This document shows positions 28,149 to 37,464 of a stretch of DNA of 64,000 bases, one piece after another. The notes beneath the pieces are model-generated. The model saw only the letters and a list, made by a program, of their open reading frames with translations, was not told the origin of the DNA and searched no databases. Within the stretch, counting starts at the first letter, position 1; every line of letters starts with the position of its first letter. The stretch is taken from positions 1,225,803 to 1,289,802 of the forward strand of contig JANSWZ010000001.1 in assembly GCA_024743215.1 (NCBI GenBank), read 5' to 3'. Position numbers and translations under genes: made by a program. This DNA comes from Alphaproteobacteria bacterium. Lineage in GTDB: Bacteria > Pseudomonadota > Alphaproteobacteria > Rhizobiales > GCA-2746425.

Positions 28149-28625
28149 ATGAGCATGAAAAAACAAGGCTTTTTACTTCACCCCCTATTACATTCTGGTA
28201 ATCTGGTGGAAGACAAGTTGCGCATCCGATTGGCACCATATGGTATCCAACCAAGACAAGCGCGGGTGCTTGAGGCACTCAGCCGCATGGGTCCGGTTTC
28301 ACAGGTGAAGCTTGCCCGCGAGTTTCATATATCGGCTGCCAGTATGAGCACCATGAGCTCACGCCTGATCGCAGCAAAGCTGATTAGTCGAAAGCCCGAT
28401 TCAAAAACTGCGCGAAGCAATATTCTGACCCTTACGGATGAGGGCCGAAAAATGCTTTTGGAAATACATAAAGCCTGGCACGATATGGATCAGATCATTG
28501 TGGATGCCTTGGGCGCTGAGCGCGCACAAACTTTTGGCGAAATGGCACGCGAATTGCGAAATAGCCTCGGTGGTCGCCGGCCCGGTGGAAAGTGCATCAA
28601 ATCAAAAAATGAAGAATCTGCTTGA
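28149..28625 (+). CDS. MarR-family transcriptional regulator
   Basis: A 158-residue winged-helix repressor. The core fits MarR well: LAPYGIQPRQARVLEALSRMGPVSQVKLAREFHISAASMSTMSSRLIAAKLISRK gives helices 2-4 with the recognition helix (shown here only as a description of residues about 24-78). The wing DSKTARSNILTLTDEGRKML and the dimerising helix follow. The ATG at 28149 is preferred over a TTG at 28110, because the product then begins where MarR proteins usually do. The divergent cytochrome b561-lectin-efflux genes are plausible targets, consistent with MarR proteins often controlling efflux pumps and redox genes. The ligand is unknown. Confidence 0.88.
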   Translation: MSMKKQGFLLHPLLHSGNLVEDKLRIRLAPYGIQPRQARVLEALSRMGPVSQVKLAREFHISAASMSTMSSRLIAAKLISRKPDSKTARSNILTLTDEGRKMLLEIHKAWHDMDQIIVDALGAERAQTFGEMARELRNSLGGRRPGGKCIKSKNEESA

Positions 28626-28639
28626 AACAGCCATCTGAC

Positions 28640-28685
28640 AAGCCCTTACTCATAAGGCCTGTGATCTACAGGCACGTGGGCTTTT
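28640..28685. terminator. Probable bidirectional terminator between marR-type gene and lipoprotein gene
   Basis: Outer arms AAGCCC (28640-28645) and GGGCTT (28678-28683) enclose an inner stem GCCTGT/ACAGGC (28657-28662 and 28668-28673), with T residues following. It lies between two convergent genes and overlaps the stop codon end of the lipoprotein gene. Confidence 0.45.
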
Positions 28686-29406
28686 AAACGCGCCCCAAAG
28701 TCCAGCGTACGATTGCGGTTATCACCTCATCCATCGCCTCATCAAGCGCGAACACCGCATCTTCCAGGCTATCTGTTGGTGAGAAAGCACTGGCACTGAA
28801 TTCTCGCGTCCCGGCCACCTGGCCGGTCCGGTCATTCACGATTTTAACAGAGATATCGATATTGGCAGACTGGGTGATGGCATCAAATTCGAAAGCCCGC
28901 AAATTCGACAGAATTTGGTAGTCAATGACCAGACCATCTCCGGGTTTGCCAACAGCTTTGGTTCGGCCTGTTGCTTCAAAGGATTCCAGTATTTTTGCCT
29001 GTAGCAGTCTTGGCAGAGTATCAGCCCATTGTGCCTGCGGGAAATAGTTCAATTCCGAGGCAGAAGGCCGGACCACAATTCCGTTTCCAGCCAGGGCCTG
29101 CAACGCACTTGGCTCGACAATCAATATCTGTCCCGCCCGTCCCCGCAGCTTTGAAATATCTGTAGGTGCAGACAGATCAAAGGTTCGCGATGGCGGTGGA
29201 GATATCAAAATGCAACCGGAAAGACCAAGGCTCAGCACAGCGGCGACCAACAGTCCTGCGCCTGATTTGCGCGCTTGTTTCGGTCGGCCAGCCAAAGGCG
29301 TCGGCGTATCTTGTTTCGTATCAAAGGCCAAAGCCAACTCGCTATCACTTACAAAGTCAGGAGAATTACCCCCTTTGCTTTTGGACAGAGATTCCCAATA
29401 AATCAA
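28684..29406 (-). CDS. ABC-type transport auxiliary lipoprotein (PqiC/MlaC-neighbour type)
   Basis: A lipoprotein that accompanies MCE/Mla-type lipid transporters. The lipobox is LSGC after a hydrophobic stretch (AGLLVAAVLSLG). The domain follows with FDLSAPTD, ILIVEPSALQAL, YFPQAQWADTLPRLLQAKILESFE and VIDYQILSNLRAFEF, the hallmarks of the ABC_trans_aux family. The TTG at 29406 (AAGGG upstream) would give a 50-residue preamble; a TTG at 29295 would give a conventional ~28-residue signal, so the start is uncertain. It is the last gene of the mlaF-mlaD-lipoprotein series on the minus strand. It probably sits in the outer membrane or periplasm and takes part in lipid transfer. Confidence 0.88.
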   Translation of the reverse strand: MIYWESLSKSKGGNSPDFVSDSELALAFDTKQDTPTPLAGRPKQARKSGAGLLVAAVLSLGLSGCILISPPPSRTFDLSAPTDISKLRGRAGQILIVEPSALQALAGNGIVVRPSASELNYFPQAQWADTLPRLLQAKILESFEATGRTKAVGKPGDGLVIDYQILSNLRAFEFDAITQSANIDISVKIVNDRTGQVAGTREFSASAFSPTDSLEDAVFALDEAMDEVITAIVRWTLGRV

Positions 29407-29475
29407 GCGCCCACGCCCTTTTCAGACGAGACTGTTGCAAGAATCACCCGGTTCCGGTGCATAATTCGGGAAATT

Positions 29476-30876
29476 TCAGCGTCTTGGCCGGCCATTGTAT
29501 TCCGGCACACCACCACTGCCTGAAATGAACTGCCGCGGATTGCTTTCCAATTGCTGCAACAAGCGATTAAAGCGACTCATCGCACGTCTGCCATCTGCAA
29601 TCAGGCCGTCCAGATTGCGCAACCCTGCACCAGAGAAACGTGACACGCCGTTGGCAATCTCGCCAATCCGGACCTCAAAGGTAGCAGCTGCGCTGCGGAA
29701 ACTGGACAGGGTCTTTTGCAGCTCACCCATTAACGTGGCACTGCCATCTGAACTCATCATTTTATCGAGGCCGTCAAACAGCGCATCCACCCGGCCAGCG
29801 GCAGAATTGAGTGTCTCGGCAAACGCTGCAGCATCTGCGGTTATTCCACTTATACGGTCGCCCTCTCCTTCAAGACGTGTTGCAAGGTTTTTAAAACTCT
29901 CACTACCTTCACGGGCATTTTCAACAATTCCGGAGATTGCTCCATTTTGATCAGTCAGATTTTTAACAAATGAATTGGCGCCTTCAAAAATCCCGGTCAA
30001 TTCTTCAGGTGGTATTGCAGACACAATATTGTCAATCTGCAGGAGACTGCTGTTGAGGGAGGCACCAAAGGTGTTGAACGTTGTGACCGCGACTTTGGCT
30101 TCAGAGACCAGATCTTCAAGTTTTCCGGCGGTCTGATCCAAATTACCGGTGAACCTTTGAATATTGTCGACAGCAATCCTAACCTGCTCGGGATCAATGG
30201 CACTGACGAGTGTGTCCGCCTTTTCTGTCAGGCCTTCCATGCGGGTTGCCAACGCGCCAATTTGTATAGCCGCATCAGACGTCGTCGACAGAAACCGGTC
30301 GATGCCGGATGCATTATTTGCCAAAGCATCGGAGAAAATTGCAGCGTTCTGAATGGTTCGTTCGATCTCTGCGCCGTTGGTTTCCACCAATGTATCAACA
30401 CGTCTGACAACCCGGTCCACCCGTGCCATCATATCCCGAGCGGCTTGCAGCAGGTCATCCATTGAGGAACCGTCAGCCTGCAATTGGGGGATCTCATCTT
30501 GCATCAAAAGGTTGGGCAATTCCAGGGAACCGGCCCGTAAATCCACGTAAGATGCCCCGGTGATACCGGTCGTACCAAGCGTGATTTTGGTGTCTGACTT
30601 CAGGGGCGTGTCTTCTGCGATATCCACATCGACCAAAACAGCTTCCGGATCACCCGGATCCAGCGAGAGGCTGCGAACTGTGCCAACGCGGATGCCGTTA
30701 AAATTGACGGGACTTCCAGAAACAAGGCCGGATACGGCTCCTGGAAAGGAAATCTGAACCGGTTTGGCTGACCCAGTCTGGTCCAGCCTTCCCACCCAAT
30801 AGATCATAAACACGGCTATGGCGGCCACCAACAACGTGAATAGGCCGATCAGCCCATAATTGGCCCTGGTTTCCAT
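29476..30876 (-). CDS. MlaD-family MCE protein
   Basis: A 466-residue inner-membrane-anchored lipid-binding protein. A single N-terminal helix (YGLIGLFTLLVAAIAVFMIY) is followed by the MCE domain (FPGAVSGLVSGSPVNFNGIRVGTV ... GTTGITGASYVDL, about residues 38-120). A long helical region to the C-terminus likely forms the coiled barrel or needle seen in MCE hexamers. It is longer than E. coli MlaD (about 180 residues) and matches the long alphaproteobacterial type. It lies 55 bp after mlaF and 69 bp before the auxiliary lipoprotein gene. Role: moving phospholipids or other hydrophobic molecules between the two membranes. Confidence 0.93.
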   Translation of the reverse strand: METRANYGLIGLFTLLVAAIAVFMIYWVGRLDQTGSAKPVQISFPGAVSGLVSGSPVNFNGIRVGTVRSLSLDPGDPEAVLVDVDIAEDTPLKSDTKITLGTTGITGASYVDLRAGSLELPNLLMQDEIPQLQADGSSMDDLLQAARDMMARVDRVVRRVDTLVETNGAEIERTIQNAAIFSDALANNASGIDRFLSTTSDAAIQIGALATRMEGLTEKADTLVSAIDPEQVRIAVDNIQRFTGNLDQTAGKLEDLVSEAKVAVTTFNTFGASLNSSLLQIDNIVSAIPPEELTGIFEGANSFVKNLTDQNGAISGIVENAREGSESFKNLATRLEGEGDRISGITADAAAFAETLNSAAGRVDALFDGLDKMMSSDGSATLMGELQKTLSSFRSAAATFEVRIGEIANGVSRFSGAGLRNLDGLIADGRRAMSRFNRLLQQLESNPRQFISGSGGVPEYNGRPRR

Positions 30877-30931
30877 CGTCTACAGACTCACTCTCGACAT
30901 GTCATTCCGACGTTCAATTGATAACCCGCGT

Positions 30932-31738
30932 TCAGCTCTCAAGCGACTCATTCAGTCTGCGAGCACGCTTCCCGCGAAAATAATCCTGCACCCATGGGTC
31001 GTCAAATGCCAGCATATCCGGTAAGCCGCCCTCTACCATGACCTTTTTATTGCCAATAACGGCAATTCTGTCACAGGCGGCGTAGAGGCTGTCCAGATCA
31101 TGGGTCACCATGAACGCACTCAAAGCCAGGGTTTCACAGAGCTTTTTCAACAATTCATCAAATTCTGCAGCGCTGATGGGATCAAGGCCGGAGGTCGGTT
31201 CATCCAGAAATACGATGTCAGGGTCCAACGATAAGGCCCTGGCAAGACTCGCCCGTTTGATCATGCCACCTGATAATTCCGCCGGGAATTTGTCTGCAGC
31301 ATCAGGCGGCAAGCCAACCATCTCAATCTTGATACGGGCCAGTTCATCCATCAGGTCTTGCGGCAATCTCAAATGTTCCCGCATCGGCACTTGAACATTC
31401 TGCTTTACGGTCAATGCTGAAAACAAGGCGCCATTCTGAAACAGAACGCCCCAGCGGCGATCCACCGCCTCCTGAACAGCATGTTCGGCAGAATCGTAAT
31501 CCTGACCGTACACTTTCACGATACCAGAGCGGCGCGGCAGCAAGCCAACGATAGAGCGAAGTAAAACTGATTTTCCGGTTCCAGAAGCGCCCACAACGCC
31601 TAACACCTCGCCAGCCTTGAGGTCGATGTCGAGATCTTCAAGTATCAGTGTATCGCCAAAACCAACGGTGATTCCGCGCGCCTGCAATATGACGTCGCCA
31701 CGTTTTACAGATGGAAAAATAATAGGTTCTTTGGCCAT
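30932..31738 (-). CDS. mlaF: ABC transporter ATP-binding protein, MlaF type
   Basis: A 268-residue cytosolic ATPase powering the MlaE permease. Walker A is GVVGASGTGKSVLL, the signature is ELSGGMIKRASLARAL (the LSGGM form typical of MlaF), Walker B is DIVFLDEPTSGLDP, and the switch His lies in FMVTHDLDSL. The gene faces away from the aldo/keto reductase gene, with 176 bp between them, so it needs its own promoter there. Its permease partner gene lies beyond the reductase, at 32921. Confidence 0.94.
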   Translation of the reverse strand: MAKEPIIFPSVKRGDVILQARGITVGFGDTLILEDLDIDLKAGEVLGVVGASGTGKSVLLRSIVGLLPRRSGIVKVYGQDYDSAEHAVQEAVDRRWGVLFQNGALFSALTVKQNVQVPMREHLRLPQDLMDELARIKIEMVGLPPDAADKFPAELSGGMIKRASLARALSLDPDIVFLDEPTSGLDPISAAEFDELLKKLCETLALSAFMVTHDLDSLYAACDRIAVIGNKKVMVEGGLPDMLAFDDPWVQDYFRGKRARRLNESLES

Positions 31739-31917
31739 AGAAACTCTGGATCTGCATCATCGGATCACCTTTGAGGAAACCCTCATTGGGACCGATTCCA
31801 AGACTTGCCTTAACCTTATGCTGGATTGGCGTTTCGTTTGCAATGAAGGCAACATTGCGATCTTGCGCCAGATCGCGCATTGAATGGATGTCTTGTTTGA
31901 ACCGCGTAGAGGATATG

Positions 31918-32889
31918 ATGAAAACAAAATTGCTTGGCCAGACTGGCTTGCAGGTTTCCGAATTGTGTTTTGGAACCATGTCTTTTGGTGGTGATGCTGA
32001 TGCAGCTGAAGCTGGCCGCATGTATTCTGCCTGCCGAGATGCTGGCATAAACTTTTTTGACTGTGCAGATGTGTATTCAAATGGCATGGCCGAGCGCATT
32101 CTGGGCGACTTGATCAAGACTGACCGTGAAGAATTGATTGTGACTTCCAAGTGTTTCGGGGCAATGGGCGCTGACATCAATTCTGGGGGTGGCAATCGTC
32201 GGCATATTCTGCAAGCCGTGGAAGCAAGCCTGGGACGGTTGGGCACTGACCGGCTGGATATTCTTTTCATGCATCGCTGGGACAATCATGTGCCGCTGGA
32301 AGAAACGCTTCGTGCGTTGGAAAAACTGGTTGCGGATGGTAAAGTTTTGTATCTGGGAGCCAGCAATTATGCGGCCTGGCAACTTGCCACAGCGCTTGGT
32401 ATTTCCGAACGGCATGGCTGGCCGCGCTTTGATGTGATTCAACCCATGTATTCCCTTGTGAAACGACAGGTCGAAGTGGAAATTCTCCCCCTTGCTCTTG
32501 CCGAGAATATGGGCGTCATTTCTTATTCTCCGCTTGGCGGCGGGCTTCTGAGTGGCAAATATAATGCCAGTACGCGCCCGGAGGCGGCGCGCCTTGTTGC
32601 CAATTCCATATATTCGGCACGCTATGGTGAGCCGTGGGTGTTTGAAACAGCAGAGGCTTTCACGGCCCTATCTGAAGACAGACATATCCATCCGGTGTCT
32701 CTGGCAATTGCATGGGCCGCTGCCAATCCAGCGGTAACGAGCCCGATTATTGGCGCACGCAATTTGGAGCAGCTTCTGCCATCGCTGCAATCCATTGACA
32801 TAGAATTGGATGAAGAACTCTATTCCGCCGTATCGGCACTTTCCCGAACGCCCGCACCGGCTACAGATCGTCTCGAAGAGCAGAACTGA
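31918..32889 (+). CDS. Aldo/keto reductase
   Basis: A 323-residue NADPH-dependent oxidoreductase with the TIM-barrel pattern. The catalytic residues are all visible: Asp and Tyr in FFDCADVYSNG, Lys in LIVTSKC, His in ILFMHRWDN. The cofactor-binding end is present (NPAVTSPIIGARNLEQL). The closest look is to the bacterial AKR group that includes YghZ/IolS-type enzymes. I place the start at ATG 31918 (or 31915), with AGAGGA upstream; a longer frame to 31771 reads across the mlaF promoter region. It sits alone on the plus strand between mlaE and mlaF, splitting that transporter set. The substrate is unknown. Confidence 0.92.
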   Translation: MKTKLLGQTGLQVSELCFGTMSFGGDADAAEAGRMYSACRDAGINFFDCADVYSNGMAERILGDLIKTDREELIVTSKCFGAMGADINSGGGNRRHILQAVEASLGRLGTDRLDILFMHRWDNHVPLEETLRALEKLVADGKVLYLGASNYAAWQLATALGISERHGWPRFDVIQPMYSLVKRQVEVEILPLALAENMGVISYSPLGGGLLSGKYNASTRPEAARLVANSIYSARYGEPWVFETAEAFTALSEDRHIHPVSLAIAWAAANPAVTSPIIGARNLEQLLPSLQSIDIELDEELYSAVSALSRTPAPATDRLEEQN

Positions 32890-32920
32890 CGATCAGACCC
32901 AAAATGTCGGGAGCTTCGCA

Positions 32921-34069
32921 TCAGTAGCCGATTGCTGCGAAGAACATGGCAAAAAGTCCATCCATGACGATCACCATGAATATGGCTTTGACCACGGAGG
33001 CTGTTGTCCTGCGCCCCAGAGATTCAGCACTTCCCTTCACGGCAAAGCCTTCTGAGCAGGCAATTACGGCTATTACCAAAGCCATGAATGGCGCCTTTAT
33101 GAACCCCACCAGCAGGGTTGAGAGCCAAACGGCTTCTCTCAGTCGGGTGATGAACTCAATCGGTGGGATATCAGCGTAGACCCAAGAGACCATAGCCCCG
33201 CCCAAAAGCGCGAAAATATTGGCAACAACCGTCAACAATGGCACCGCAATTACCAGAGCCAGAACCCGCGGCAATACGAGCACATCGGTTGTCGACATGC
33301 CAATAACGCGCAGTGCATCAATCTCCTCACGCATCTTCATGGAGCCAATCTCGGCAGTGAAAGCACTACCGGAACGGCCTGCAACCATAATGGCGGTCAA
33401 CAACACACCCAGTTCCCTCAGCACAAGAATACCGACCAGATCCACTGTGAAGACTTCAGCGCCAAAATAACGCAACTGATAGGCTGATTGCTGGGCAATG
33501 ATCGCGCCGATAACAAACGACATGAGCGCGATGATCGGCACTGCGCGCAGGCCCGCCTGATCCAGATGATGAACGATTGAAATGATACGCAAGCGTCTGG
33601 GCGATACCAAAACAGTAAACAGGCCTGAGATAGCCCGGCCCAGCATATTGGTCTTGGCTGACATATCATAGCCAATGGAAGCTACAGTACGCCCAAGAAA
33701 ATCCATCGGATGCCAACGCTGTGAGGCTGCAGGCTCTGCATCCACCGCAGCAGCGCTTTCAAAGACTTCATCCAACAGTATTTCCCGATCAGGTGTCATA
33801 CCTTCGATCAAAAGATCGCTGTTGCGAGCCAGGAGTTGTTTACGAAGCCGCACCAGCAACCAGGCACCAGACGTATCGATTTGGTCAATCGCGGTGATGT
33901 TCGCGATCAGCGGTCCCGCTCCGCTCTTCGCGACACGCTGCTCCAATTCATTCAGTTGTTGGGATAGATCGGCCGCGTTTTCCAATGTCCAATTGCCCGC
34001 TGCCAACAGCTTCATGCCATCGGAATTGTCCTGCAGGATGACCAGATCTGGCACTGTTGTGACGCTCAC
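32921..34069 (-). CDS. mlaE: MlaE-family ABC permease with N-terminal STAS domain
   Basis: A 382-residue permease for inter-membrane lipid transport. Residues about 10-110 form a STAS-like domain (LIANITAIDQIDTSGAWLLVRLRKQL), which in other systems is a separate MlaB protein. The permease follows, with RVGLRAVPII-type start (HLDQAGLRAVPIIALMSFVIG) and the conserved MlaE core LRELGVLLTAIMVAGRSGSAF and MKMREEIDALRVIG. The start is GTG 34069, with GGAA about 8 bases upstream. Its partners mlaF and mlaD lie beyond the oppositely oriented reductase gene at 31918-32889. It is divergent from dgcN with an 86-bp gap. Confidence 0.93.
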   Translation of the reverse strand: MSVTTVPDLVILQDNSDGMKLLAAGNWTLENAADLSQQLNELEQRVAKSGAGPLIANITAIDQIDTSGAWLLVRLRKQLLARNSDLLIEGMTPDREILLDEVFESAAAVDAEPAASQRWHPMDFLGRTVASIGYDMSAKTNMLGRAISGLFTVLVSPRRLRIISIVHHLDQAGLRAVPIIALMSFVIGAIIAQQSAYQLRYFGAEVFTVDLVGILVLRELGVLLTAIMVAGRSGSAFTAEIGSMKMREEIDALRVIGMSTTDVLVLPRVLALVIAVPLLTVVANIFALLGGAMVSWVYADIPPIEFITRLREAVWLSTLLVGFIKAPFMALVIAVIACSEGFAVKGSAESLGRRTTASVVKAIFMVIVMDGLFAMFFAAIGY

Positions 34070-34155
34070 ATTTTTTCCATTGCGAATTACGGGATTCTTG
34101 CACAGACTAACGGATATTCAGCGCGGTTGAAATGCTGAATAAAAACAGGTGATTT

Positions 34156-35166
34156 ATGGAATTGAAACGGCCCTATCTTTTGTTTTTGGGTGACGTACCA
34201 GATGCTTTGGCTGCAAAGACTGCAATCGGTATTGTCGACTGGCGAAAAGACTGGTGTGTGGGGCAAGTGCGCCTGCCAGGATGCAAGGCCGATACAGGCC
34301 TGCCGGACATAGAATTGCAACAGGCAATCGCTGCAGGTGCCAAAACAATGATCATTGGCGTTGTGAATGCCGGTGGTGTTCTTCCCGATCACTGGCTGGA
34401 TTCCATCGTGGCAGCGCTGGATGCCGGTCTGGATGTTGCTAGCGGATTGCATCTGCGTTTGGAAGATGTTCCGGCAATTGCTGAAGCTGCCAAGCGCAAT
34501 GGTCGGCAATTGCATAATGTGCGCCAGTCTGACCAGAAGTTCAAAACCGGTCAGGGCACCAAACGCGAGGGGTTGCGGCTACTGACAGTGGGAACCGACT
34601 GCTCCGTTGGCAAGAAATACACGTCCCTTGCGCTTGAAAGAGGCATGCAGGAAGCCGGTCTGGATGCGATTTTCCAGGCCACAGGACAGACCGGCGTTTT
34701 CATCTCGGGACGGGGCGTGTCTATTGACGCGGTGGTCGCGGATTTCATCTCAGGCGCCGCTGAGTGGATTTCGCCTGCGACTGAGCCGGACATTTGGCAA
34801 ATTGTGGAAGGACAGGGATCCTTGTTTCACCCGTCTTTTGCGGGCGTGTCACTGGGATTGCTTCACGGCTCCCAACCTGACGCTTTTGTGGTTTGTCATG
34901 AAACAACGCGGACTAACATGCGCAATGTGAAACATCCGCTTCCGAGCATTCAACAGGTCATTGACCTGACAATTGCCTGCGGGCAGCTCACGAACCCCAA
35001 CATTCGTTGTGTGGGCATAGCTGTAAACACTCAGGCCCTTGATGAGGCAACAGCCGTCAGCACGATGGCCGAAATTGCAAAGCTCCATGACTTGCCAACC
35101 GTAGACCCTATTCGCACCGGCGTTGCACCAATTGTCGCCAGACTGCAGCAGGAGTTTGAGCTTTGA
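34156..35166 (+). CDS. dgcN: D-glutamate N-acetyltransferase DgcN (DUF1611 family)
   Basis: A 336-residue enzyme. The DUF1611 pattern is clear: YLLFLGDVPDALAAKTAIGI at the start, a P-loop-like GTDCSVGKKYTSLAL in the middle, and GQGSLFHPSFAGVSLGLLHGSQPDA. In marine Proteobacteria, DgcN acetylates D-glutamate and the partner DgcA epimerises the product, giving a route for D-Glu use. The neighbour here is exactly such an enolase-superfamily epimerase, overlapping by 4 bases, which supports the assignment. The older annotation for this family is 'DUF1611 protein'. The start at ATG 34156 has AGGTG upstream. Confidence 0.85.
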   Translation: MELKRPYLLFLGDVPDALAAKTAIGIVDWRKDWCVGQVRLPGCKADTGLPDIELQQAIAAGAKTMIIGVVNAGGVLPDHWLDSIVAALDAGLDVASGLHLRLEDVPAIAEAAKRNGRQLHNVRQSDQKFKTGQGTKREGLRLLTVGTDCSVGKKYTSLALERGMQEAGLDAIFQATGQTGVFISGRGVSIDAVVADFISGAAEWISPATEPDIWQIVEGQGSLFHPSFAGVSLGLLHGSQPDAFVVCHETTRTNMRNVKHPLPSIQQVIDLTIACGQLTNPNIRCVGIAVNTQALDEATAVSTMAEIAKLHDLPTVDPIRTGVAPIVARLQQEFEL

Positions 35167-36146
35167 GCCGCCATATTGAAATTGCAACTGAAGTGTTTCC
35201 GTTGGCACAGGCTTTCACGATTTCTCGTGGATCGCGTACCGAAGCGCATGTCCTGACAGTCGCGATCAGTGAGGATGGCAAAATTGGTCGGGGCGAGTGC
35301 GTTCCCTATGCTCGCTACGGCGAAAGCCAGGAAAGCGTGGCGGAGCAAATCAAGTCCATACTGCCGGACTTGTCCGAGAACCTCGACACAGACGGATTAC
35401 AATCCGCCCTGCCCCCTGGTGCTGCCCGCAACGCGGTTGATTGTGCTCTGTGGGATTTGAAGGCAAAGCAGGAGGGCGTCAGCGTCGCGCATCTGTGGGA
35501 CATGTCACCGCTGCACGGTGTTGAAACGGCCTACACAATCAGTCTCGACACTGCCGAGCGCATGGGACAGGCCGCCCACGCGGCAAGCAATCATCCGATC
35601 CTTAAAATAAAGCTTGGTGGCGCCGGAGATACGGATCGTATCAGAGCGGTTCATTCAGCGGCTCCACATTGCAAGATAATCGTCGATGCAAACGAAGCCT
35701 GGACGCCCGAAGATTTGGCTGAAAATATGTTGGTCTGCGCCGCAGCTGGCATTTCACTCGTTGAACAACCACTTCCCGCTGAGGATGATAACGCACTGGA
35801 GGGCATTCCACATCCGGTTCCAATTTGCGCTGACGAAAGCGCTCATACCAGTGAAACGGTATCGAAACTGAAATCACGTTATGATTTCATAAATGTCAAA
35901 TTGGACAAGACTGGCGGTCTGACTGAAGCCATGAAACTTGTTAAACGCTGTCGAAACGAAGGGTTTGGTGTGATGATGGGCTGCATGGTTGGCACATCAC
36001 TCGGCATGGCCCCGGCCCTGCTACCTGCACAATTTGCAGCGTTTGTGGATCTTGATGGACCCTTGCTGCTGAAGCGGGACAGACCACATGGGTTACATTA
36101 CGCAAACAGCGTCATTGCACCTCCGAAATCAGAATTGTGGGGCTGA
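35163..36146 (+). CDS. dgcA: N-acetyl-D-glutamate racemase DgcA (enolase superfamily, dipeptide-epimerase-like)
   Basis: A 327-residue enolase-superfamily enzyme of the muconate-lactonizing/dipeptide epimerase group. Visible features are LKIKLGGAGDTDRI with the catalytic Lys pair region, VDANEAWTPE as first metal ligand, SLVEQPLP as second, and PICADESAHT as third, then YDFINVKLDKTGGLTEAM with the second-side Lys. It starts with TTG 35163, overlapping the dgcN stop (TTGA), which implies coupled translation. Next to dgcN it most likely racemises N-acetyl-D-glutamate; a dipeptide epimerase role is the alternative. Its last 18 bases overlap the convergent MFS gene. Confidence 0.84.
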   Translation: MSRHIEIATEVFPLAQAFTISRGSRTEAHVLTVAISEDGKIGRGECVPYARYGESQESVAEQIKSILPDLSENLDTDGLQSALPPGAARNAVDCALWDLKAKQEGVSVAHLWDMSPLHGVETAYTISLDTAERMGQAAHAASNHPILKIKLGGAGDTDRIRAVHSAAPHCKIIVDANEAWTPEDLAENMLVCAAAGISLVEQPLPAEDDNALEGIPHPVPICADESAHTSETVSKLKSRYDFINVKLDKTGGLTEAMKLVKRCRNEGFGVMMGCMVGTSLGMAPALLPAQFAAFVDLDGPLLLKRDRPHGLHYANSVIAPPKSELWG

Positions 36147-37313
36147 TGTTGAGCTGCTCTTAAGCCGTTGCATGACCAGACAGAGGACGAAAGCCAACAG
36201 GCCAATCAATGCCATTGCAACAAAGCTGTTGACGCCAAAGCGTACAAACAGCTGTCCTGACAAGATGGTTGTGAGTGCCATCATAACTCCGGATATGAAG
36301 AAATAGCTTGCTTGTGCGCGCCCTGTCTGAGCATCAGGCACCCCCCGTGAAATGGCGTGCATAACACCCAGATGCGCGGCACCAAAAGTGGCGCCATGAA
36401 GAATTTGCAAGACGAAATATCCCGCAAATGACCAGTGGATCGGGAACAACAGCCAACGCACAATGACAGCCGCTGCGCCCACGGCCAAAAGGCCAGAGGG
36501 GCCAAGGCGCTTCAAAACCGGTTTGGACATCCCGAACAAAGCCACTTCTGCCAACACGCCAACGGCCCACAGGACACCTATTTCAAGTCCGGTAAATCCG
36601 GCTTGCTGCCAATAAAGGCTTCCAAACGCGTAGACCATGGCATGGCTCGATTGGCATAATGCGCCAATGGCAAGTGAGAGCAGAAGAACCGGGTGTCGGA
36701 AGGCTTTGGCCGAGAATTCAGTCTGGCTTTGAGGCACATCCGTTGTTGCAATCTGACCTTTGGGCAACATCACGGTCGACATGGCCACCAAACCGTAGGC
36801 CACAAACAGGATGGGTAATACGATCGAACCGGACATCGCGCCAATAAGTGCACCGGCGGCAATATTTGCGCCAACAAAGGCCAGTGACCCCCAAAGACGC
36901 ACTTGCCCGTAGTCCATACCAAACCTGCGCACACCTGACAGCGCAATCGCATCTCCCAGTGGGACCAGCGTATCCCAGAAGACAGCGACGAAAACCACGA
37001 CAAGCACGATTTGCCAGAAGCCGCTTGCAAAGAAGAGAAGGCTCAAACACAAAAAGGCCGCTGTGGCATAAATCACGGTGATCTTGCGACGGTCCGAAAC
37101 ACGGTCCCCCAACGATACCATGAGTGGTGTGATGATTGCCCGAACGGCCATGGGAACCGCCAGCACCAGGCCAATTTCGGTGGCTGTCAGGGCGCGTGAT
37201 TCAAGCCAAAGGGGGAAAAACGGAATGTAGATTCCAACGGCGGCAAACACCGCCATATAAAACAGGGCCATACGCGGCGCAAAGGAAGTGGGTCCGGTGA
37301 GGCGAGCAATCAC
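36129..37313 (-). CDS. MFS transporter, HcaT/MFS_1-like
   Basis: A 394-residue, 12-helix carrier. The start (ALFYMAVFAAVGIYIPFFPLWLESRALTATEIG, described not as a full quote of the gene) and the helix 2-3 loop DRVSDRRKITV fit the HcaT-like group of MFS transporters, whose founding members move phenylpropionate or sugars. It is convergent with dgcA, overlapping by 18 bases, so it is not part of that operon; uptake of amino acid derivatives would be only a guess. It is divergent from the CheZ-like gene across a 151-bp gap. Confidence 0.82.
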   Translation of the reverse strand: MIARLTGPTSFAPRMALFYMAVFAAVGIYIPFFPLWLESRALTATEIGLVLAVPMAVRAIITPLMVSLGDRVSDRRKITVIYATAAFLCLSLLFFASGFWQIVLVVVFVAVFWDTLVPLGDAIALSGVRRFGMDYGQVRLWGSLAFVGANIAAGALIGAMSGSIVLPILFVAYGLVAMSTVMLPKGQIATTDVPQSQTEFSAKAFRHPVLLLSLAIGALCQSSHAMVYAFGSLYWQQAGFTGLEIGVLWAVGVLAEVALFGMSKPVLKRLGPSGLLAVGAAAVIVRWLLFPIHWSFAGYFVLQILHGATFGAAHLGVMHAISRGVPDAQTGRAQASYFFISGVMMALTTILSGQLFVRFGVNSFVAMALIGLLAFVLCLVMQRLKSSSTSAPQF

Positions 37314-37464
37314 GTGGAAAATCCATTCGCCTACATACGCAAGAACACCTGCGTTTCAGCATCTTATTGTTAAGGATCTCAGTGTAGTCTGGAACAGAAT
37401 CGAGACTTGTCTGACAGACTTCGACTTTAACAGAAAACCTGATTGAGACCACACCGAGAAGATC

